From: Entrophospora sp. SA101
Taxonomy: Eukaryota > Glomeromycota > Glomeromycetes > Entrophosporales > Entrophosporaceae
Assembly: GCA_958430865.1 (NCBI GenBank)
Contig: CAUDNR010001147.1
Location: 24,424-88,423, forward strand
Direction: 5' to 3'
Length of the DNA stretch: 64,000 bases
The notes under the pieces were generated by a model that worked only from the letters and a program-made list of their open reading frames with translations, was not told where the DNA came from and searched no databases. Of the stretch, positions 58,450 through 64,000 are shown one piece after another. How positions within the stretch are numbered: the first letter of the stretch is position 1; each line of letters begins with the position of its first letter. The translations under genes were made by a program, and so were the position numbers.

Positions 58450-59190
58450 AAGTATCCGGGCACCTGTTCTTACTAATTATAAAAAAACTCACATAATAAC
58501 TATACATAAAATTTGTTAAAATGTAGCTTAGGTTTTGATGAGTATGCATGTAAATTTTGATATTCTTAAAACGTCTAGAAAAATTTAACCGAAATTCGAC
58601 AAAAATTGCGATATTATTCGTTGTTTATTTCAATTGCTCGAAAATTCTACATGATAATAAAAATGAAAATTTACATCAATTTGTAAAACCGCATTTATAA
58701 AAATCAAGATCGATAAAAAAATTTTTCTAATCTTAAAAATACCAAAAAACGAAGAGGAAAAATTTGGGCCTTCATTAAGGTACTTAATTGGCCCTCACAA
58801 TTCCCAGATCTTAATCAAATTGAACATCTTTGGAGTGAACTAAGGAGGCGATTAGATAAACGAACACAATACCCAAAAAATGCCAATGAATTGGAAGCTT
58901 GCTTTACAAGAAGAGTGGCAAGAATTCCATACGAAACTTACTATAAATTAATAGAAAGCATGTCTAGAAGGATTAAAGCATGTATTTCTAGCAATGACCA
59001 ACTCGATATTAATATTTCATTTTTTTATTTATATTTTTGAAAAGTAAATATTTTGTTGATCATCATTTTCGGTTTTTTTTAAAATTTTTTTAGAAGTTAA
59101 GAATGTCAGTATATTTATCAAAACTAAGCTAAAATTTTATGTTACTATGTAAGTTTTTTATAATTAGTAAAAACAGGTGTCCAGATACTT
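58450..59190 (+). mobile_element. Deleted Tc1-like element with inverted ends
   Basis: The left end, aagtatccgggcacctgttc, and the right end, ...aaaacaggtgtccagatactt, are inverted matches over about 31 bp, reaching into actaattat on both sides. The element is only about 740 bp and keeps just the 3' part of a transposase gene. The left flank is TA; the right flank is not, so the insertion is old. Confidence 0.75.
58765..58999 (+). pseudogene. Tc1 transposase C-terminal fragment
   Basis: A plus-strand frame reads VLNWPSQFPDLNQIEHLWSE, continuing through KRTQYPKNANELEACF and YYKLIESMSRRIKACI. The conserved block is normally WPAQSPDLNPIE; Pro is replaced by Gln but the last catalytic Glu remains. 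The DNA-binding part and the two catalytic Asp residues are gone. It is a different Tc1 lineage from the intact copy at 20028. Confidence 0.85.
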
Positions 59191-59295
59191 TCATGAATAT
59201 TCAGCACTACATTTCAAATTATGGCCGTCCAATCTGTTTTGGAGACGTGACCTAGTTACTAGTTTTTTTAATATTCTATTAATATTTCGAAGTTT

Positions 59296-59548
59296 CTATT
59301 CGTAATAGTAATAGTAATAATAATACAGATTATTATTCGAATTTTTCATTTTTTTGTAATTAGTATTGGAATTAGTATTAGAATTACTCGTTTTATTCTC
59401 TTTATTCTCTTTATTCTCTTTATTCGCTTATTCGTTTTATTTGAATTACTCGTTTTATTCAAATTATTCGCTGTTTTATTCGTTTTATTTGTCTTATTGT
59501 TATTGTTTTATCAAATTATTCGTTTTATTCAAAGTATTCGTTTTATTC
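59296..59548. repeat. TTATTCG/TTTTATTC degenerate repeat block
   Basis: The block begins ttctattcgtaatag. It consists of units such as tttattctc (three or more tandem copies at about 59395-59425) and ttcgttttattcaaatta. It is the reverse-orientation counterpart of 10138-10242. Confidence 0.75.
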
Positions 59549-59827
59549 AAGTAAAATTTATTATTGTTAAACATTGTGCTCATGATTAAAATCACTATTA
59601 TTGTTGTTAACGGGTCATTTCCGACTGATTTGGTATGTAATATCGAATATATATGTAACGGAATATTCGTATATGTTAACAGAATATTCATTGAATATTC
59701 GAATATTCTTGTATAATAACAATAATAATAATAAATAATAATAATAATAAACATTCAAATATTTATCCGAATATAGCTAAATAATTACTAGTCATTGCAA
59801 GTTATTATATTAAACAGGAATTCTGTT

Positions 59828-59946
59828 CAGTGTTGAAATTTCGTTGTGTAACTAGTACAAATTTAGAAACTATCTCCAAAAATTAAAAAATTGATTGGCG
59901 TGTAATGTTACACACGGGCATTGCGGGCATTGAATTTTCAACACTG
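59828..59946 (+). mobile_element. hAT-derived MITE, complete, 8-bp target duplication
   Basis: The element is 119 bp with ends cagtgttgaaatttcg and, inverted, cagtgttgaaaattcaatg. It is flanked by a perfect 8-bp duplication, attctgtt, on each side, the hallmark of hAT insertion. Its left end resembles the right end of the hAT transposon at 15956-18547, and its right end resembles that element's left end. A truncated relative lies at 28287. Confidence 0.9.
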
Positions 59947-60175
59947 ATTCTGTTACTATTACTTTAAAGTTGCCTGTTGTGTCAATTAACCAATGAAATC
60001 AATTAAAGTCACACAAATAATTCTCATCAGCCAATTGATGTTCAACAATGCATACATGCGACGTTCTGAAAGTAACAAATAAATATTTATAATTGAATCC
60101 TTACAACAAGGGAATCTTGGATATATATAAACAATTCATAAAATGTGGTGGGTTTTTTTAATTTAATTTAAAACA

Positions 60176-61958
60176 ATGACATTTAAAAAAAATTTTTTAA
60201 TATTTTTAATATTGCTCAAATGCATATCTTTAGTGGTAAATTCAGCTCCAACCGACCCAAGACTTGTACATTCTACTGTTATTGTTCACAATAACTTGTA
60301 TGTTATAGGTGGTTTTGCTAATGGTCTATCATCAAGAGAATTTTTTTCTCTTGATTTGTCACAACCATTTGATGTAACAACTCCACCATGGAAGGAGTTA
60401 ACTGCAACTTCACCATTGCCAGTATTATCATCATGGGCTAAAGCTAGTTCCAACACTAAGAATGATACAATATTTTTATTTGGTGGTATCATGCGTGATA
60501 CTGTAACTGGCGATTTTAATTTGAAGAGTGTAGTTTACACTTATGATTTTAAAAGCAATCAATGGTTAACAAACCCACCTGCTTTTCAAGGAATGGCACC
60601 TGAAACACGTAGAGAATTTGCAAGTGTTAGTGATCCATCGACTGGCAAATTATATATTCATGGTGGACTACATGATCTGAGTGTTCCTACTAACATTTAT
60701 TTTAACAACTTTTTTATTCTGGATGGAAATAATTTATCCTGGAGTCAAATTGGAAAAACTGGCCCAAATATTCCACCTCCTAGAATTGACCATGCTGCTG
60801 TATTGATTGCTAATGGAGTAATTGTTTTTATTGGTGGAAGAGATGAATCTACTAATGGTGTTACAGTTTCTATGAATAATGTAATAAATAGTAACTATAT
60901 AATGGCTAATAAAAATGTATAATTATTAATTTATTATTAATTTATTATTTATTTAAAACAAAGCTTACATTATATGATATTAAAACCGACACTTGGGATT
61001 TAATGGTAATTATTAGTTTAACAGGAGAAATTTATTTTAGTTGGAAAATATATTAATCATCTTTTCTGTATTGTTTAGACTATAGTTGGTGGTCCAGTTG
61101 TTGATCCCCGTATTGGACATACAGCTGTATATAGTAAATAATAATAATAATAATAATTAAATATTTGTTTGTTTGTTTCTTATCATTATTAAAAAAAAAA
61201 AATTTTTTCATTTCATATATTTATTTCTTAGCTGCTAGTGGTCAAGTAATAGTCTATGGAGGAACTACACCTGCACAATATACAACACCTATCCCTGAAT
61301 TAGTTGTATTAGACACAACTACAAAACCTTTTAAATGGATCTTACCTCCAGTAACAACACCAGAAGTTCCTATCAACTCACTTACACGCCATCAAGCAAA
61401 CTTAATTGGAAATTATATGGTGGTAACATTTGGTAAATAAATAAATTAATAATGATGATAATATATGTAAGTGCATATGTATATGTATATTAACATTATT
61501 TATGTACTTTAGGTAATATAACAAATAATGCTGGGCCACCTGTTAAAACAAGTAATTCAATTCAAATACTTAATATAGTTGATTACAAATGGGTAAAATC
61601 ATTTCCTGGTCTGTCTCCTAGCAGTAAAACATCATCAACAGCTTTAACATCAACATCAGCATCAGCGTCGACATCAGCATCAGCATCGACATCAGCATCA
61701 GCATCAGCATCAGCATCAACATCAGATCCAAGTTCTGGTCCTACAACGATTTTAATAGTTGTGATTGTACTTGGTATTATTTTGATTATTGTTGTATCAG
61801 TTGGGATTTTCGTTTTATATTATAGAAATAGGCAAAAAAAAGCCTCATCATCAGTTCATAACATACAAATGTCTTTTCCCCCTCCCCCTCCCTCTGATCC
61901 ATTATCACCAGGCTCAGTAATAAAATACCCATTAGTAACAAATTCACAATACATGTAA
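60176..61958 (+). CDS. Secreted/type I membrane kelch-repeat protein
   Basis: Five exons (60176-60880, 60964-61005, 61079-61133, 61232-61432, 61513-61958) give 482 residues. A signal peptide (FLIFLILLKCISLVVNS) precedes at least five kelch blades, each with the GG and aromatic pattern: NNLYVIGGFANGLSS, DTIFLFGGIMRDTV, GKLYIHGGLHD, GVIVFIGGRDES and GQVIVYGGTTP. After the propeller comes a Ser/Ala/Thr stalk (a run of SASAST units, about 61630-61725). Then there is a membrane span (TILIVVIVLGIILIIVVSVG) and a short cytosolic tail with MSFPPPPPSDPLSPG. It should display a beta-propeller at the cell surface or in the endomembrane lumen. Such kelch membrane proteins are numerous in Glomeromycotina; the ligand is unknown. 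Confidence 0.9.
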
Positions 61959-62163
61959 TACAACCATTTCCCCGAAATCAAAATCCATTATATTTAATAA
62001 TTACATCATCAACTTTTTTTAATTCAGTAATTTGTACAGTTTAGGAATCCATCAAATATTAGTGAGGATTTCGTGTCATGTAGATTAATTGAAATATTAA
62101 AAATGTTTATAATTTTAGAAATAAAATAACTACAGAAAAAATCAAAAACTCTATACATATGTA
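61959..62163. other. 3' region of the kelch gene
   Basis: A/T-rich 3' flank with AATAAA-like words (about 62122). No other feature. Confidence 0.4.
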
Positions 62164-62937
62164 AACTCGATAAGTTGGTCATGTCAGTGCGGACTCCTGT
62201 GACCGACTTATCGAGAGAACCAAGTTATCGAGTTTCACGTGATTTTTTAAATATTTATTTATTTATTTTTTATCTCAAACATTAGGAGGTTGTGAAATCG
62301 ATCTTTTTTATACATATTCCGAACATAATAAAAATTTAATAGGAATACAAATGTATTTCTTCGCACTAGATAATCGATGATATAAATGATGATATAAAAA
62401 TGATAAAAATGAGATAAATAAATACAGATGTATTGTTCGTGATTAGACAAGAATGTTCTCTAAATTCTTGATTATAACTGATAAGATAGTAATATATTAA
62501 TGCATTATTCATGATAAATGAATGATACAATCGATGATACAACTGCTGAGATAATAAAATATTAATGTATTATTCATCAAATGATTAAAATGAAAAAAGT
62601 TTTCTTTTTAAAATTACTTGACAAGAAAAAATGAATGTGTGATTATGCATTATAAAATAAAATATGAATGTAGTTCACAAGTGAGAATGCTCTCTTCCTT
62701 CTAAATTATAAAAAATGAACAATAAAAATAGTTTTTTTACATCAGATATTTTATTACAAATAATCATGCGAAATATTATTAAATCAACATTACTAAAATA
62801 GTAATGATGACCCTTCACATAATGGAATATCGCGTGATACCGACTTATCGTGATTCATTTAATTATACTTGGGCTAAAAGTGATTGACCGACTTTATATA
62901 GATCAACCGACTTATTGAGTGACCGACTTATTGAGTT
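62164..62937. mobile_element. Non-autonomous element with CGATAAGT ends and subterminal repeats
   Basis: The left end, aactcgataagttggtca, and the right end, tgaccgacttattgagtt, are inverted repeats of about 18 bp, and both are flanked by TA. Several extra copies of gaccgacttat(c/t)gag lie just inside both ends (62201-62216, 62225-62236, 62847-62860, 62885-62895, 62904-62932). The 774-bp interior is non-coding. The layout suits a Tc1/mariner-superfamily (pogo/Tigger-like) non-autonomous element; that class is inferred. Confidence 0.7.
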
Positions 62938-64000
62938 TATATATAACGCTAATTTTTTTTGTTGATTATGATTTCTTTCAAATTTGTATTAATATGGTTG
63001 CCGAATCCCACAAACTCGATAACAAAAAAAATATAAGTCATGTGATTTTCGAAGATTTCTTAGTTCGTGGTCCTTTTAAGAAGGAAAGTAACACAATGAT
63101 GTGTAAAGAGTTCTTGGTGGCATAAGAAAAAAGTTTATATACGTGTTAATATTTATTTTATTAAAGAATGTAATATTATAACAGCAGAAACGAAGTGAAT
63201 TCTTTGATGAAACTATGTAGTACCCAGGTAAAAATGATTCAAATATATAAATTTAATTATCTGAAGTCATCATCATGAGTCGTACATATTAGCAATAAAA
63301 ACCAAACTTGAAAACTAATGGTTTCCAACGTTTCTCGGGGTTCTCTAATAATACTTACTTATTAGATCGTGTTTCTAATATATTCGATCTTTGGTTTCTT
63401 CTATTATCTTTTGATTTATTCATTTTAAATAAAAATTAATAATTAAAAAATGTATATTTTATTTTAAGAGAACTGGGCATTTATTAATAAACATATTTAG
63501 AAATATTTTATTTGGTATGGTTCTGAAGTATGTGTCAAAATATTTTTAATATTCAAAAACATCAATTAGTCCTAAAACTTTATTAATATTAATATACTCA
63601 AGTCTCAAACCTTTAAAACCATCAGTTGTAATAATATGCATATGTGACTATTTATTTGTTGTCAATGTCAATTGTTTTATTGGAAAAAAAAATTAGACAT
63701 TATACCCTGACAAATATACTATAATGAACAAATTTATCTGATGTAAATTCTTTAGAATTTATAGATGATAAAAATACAAAAATAAAATAAAAATACATGA
63801 AATGTTAAAAGAATATAAAAATATTAATAATTATAATAATAATAATACAAAGCATGATTATAGGTCACTTCAATCACAAGGAATGGTTCACTCTATTAGT
63901 GTATATAGACAAGATAAATCATGTGGGGGCTGTTCTAGGAAAAAGTGGGTTTCTTCAGATTTTTTGTTTTTGAGATATTCATAAAAACAAAAAGCACCCC
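62938..64000. other. Spacer to the end of the window
   Basis: No gene is confidently supported. A minus-strand exon-like piece, HIITTDGFKGLRLEYINI, followed by a stop, lies at about 63640-63565. A plus-strand frame from 63802 (MLKEYKNINN ... CGGCSRKKW) could be the start of a gene or a chance frame. Either could be part of a gene mostly outside the window. Confidence 0.35.

Larger units (their letters stand above)
59191..60175. other. Repeat-rich spacer upstream of the kelch gene
   Basis: No gene is seen. It holds the TTATTCG repeat block, palindromic gaatattc words near 59650-59710, an (AAT)n run and a hAT-type MITE (59828-59946). The last 200 bp are the likely kelch-gene promoter. Confidence 0.5.

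Noticed and set aside
63802..63984. 60-residue plus-strand frame with a CGGC motif near the window end
   Set aside because: Too short, no domain, and only the SCGGCSRKKW part is not Asn/Tyr-rich. It could be a partial gene but cannot be supported here.
1..64000. Telomere or rDNA sequence
   Set aside because: No TTAGGG-type runs or rRNA-like blocks were seen.

Overview
This is nuclear DNA from an AT-rich, intron-dense eukaryote, almost certainly a fungus. Coding sequence is cut by many short introns (mostly 60-120 bp, GT...AG). Spacers are A/T-rich and full of microsatellites, and proteins carry long Asn, Ser, Asp and His runs. Several features point to an arbuscular mycorrhizal fungus (Glomeromycotina, Rhizophagus-like): fungal-type housekeeping genes, a decayed kinase of the 'WTSGN ... 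EWIPF' type that is expanded in those fungi, and relics of Fanzor, hAT and Tc1/mariner elements. The taxon is an inference from style and gene content, since no marker gene such as rRNA lies in the window.

Layout. 1-2.3 kb: repeat-rich spacer. 2.3-5.4 kb: a Whi5/Nrm1-like regulator (+) and an unrecognised acidic protein (-). 5.5-7 kb: a PIF1-type helicase fragment and a MITE. 7.35-8.7 kb: an OTUD6-type deubiquitinase. 8.7-10.8 kb: decayed hAT and other relics. 10.8-14.3 kb: POP1 of RNase P/MRP. 14.3-24 kb is a transposon island: a hAT element with both ends and one nonsense codon, a tandem array touching its right end, an apparently intact Tc1/mariner element with very long inverted repeats, and a Fanzor (TnpB-like nuclease) pseudogene broken by a MITE.

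24-35 kb is a gene-rich block: a three-RRM Gbp2/Hrb1-like RNA-binding protein, a Vip1-like RRM protein, and a myotubularin-type phosphatase on the opposite strand. 35-42 kb is a decayed region with a kinase pseudogene, a coding-like relic and a MITE. 42-49 kb is compact: TMEM230, a mitochondrial-type J-protein, a TDA3-like FAD oxidoreductase and a PUF60-like splicing factor. 49.7-52.9 kb: a membrane protein with a 48-residue tandem-repeat tail. 53-60 kb: gene-poor, with several MITEs and a Tc1 relic. 60.2-62 kb: a secreted or membrane kelch protein. 62.2-62.9 kb: a non-autonomous element; then spacer to the end.

The host genes form no pathway cluster. Several act on RNA (POP1, Gbp2-like, Vip1-like, PUF60), but they are independent transcription units. 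The most notable material is the mobile-element layer: a hAT element together with MITEs that share its two distinct ends, a probably recent Tc1 insertion, and a Fanzor relic in which all three RuvC motifs and part of the zinc finger can still be read.
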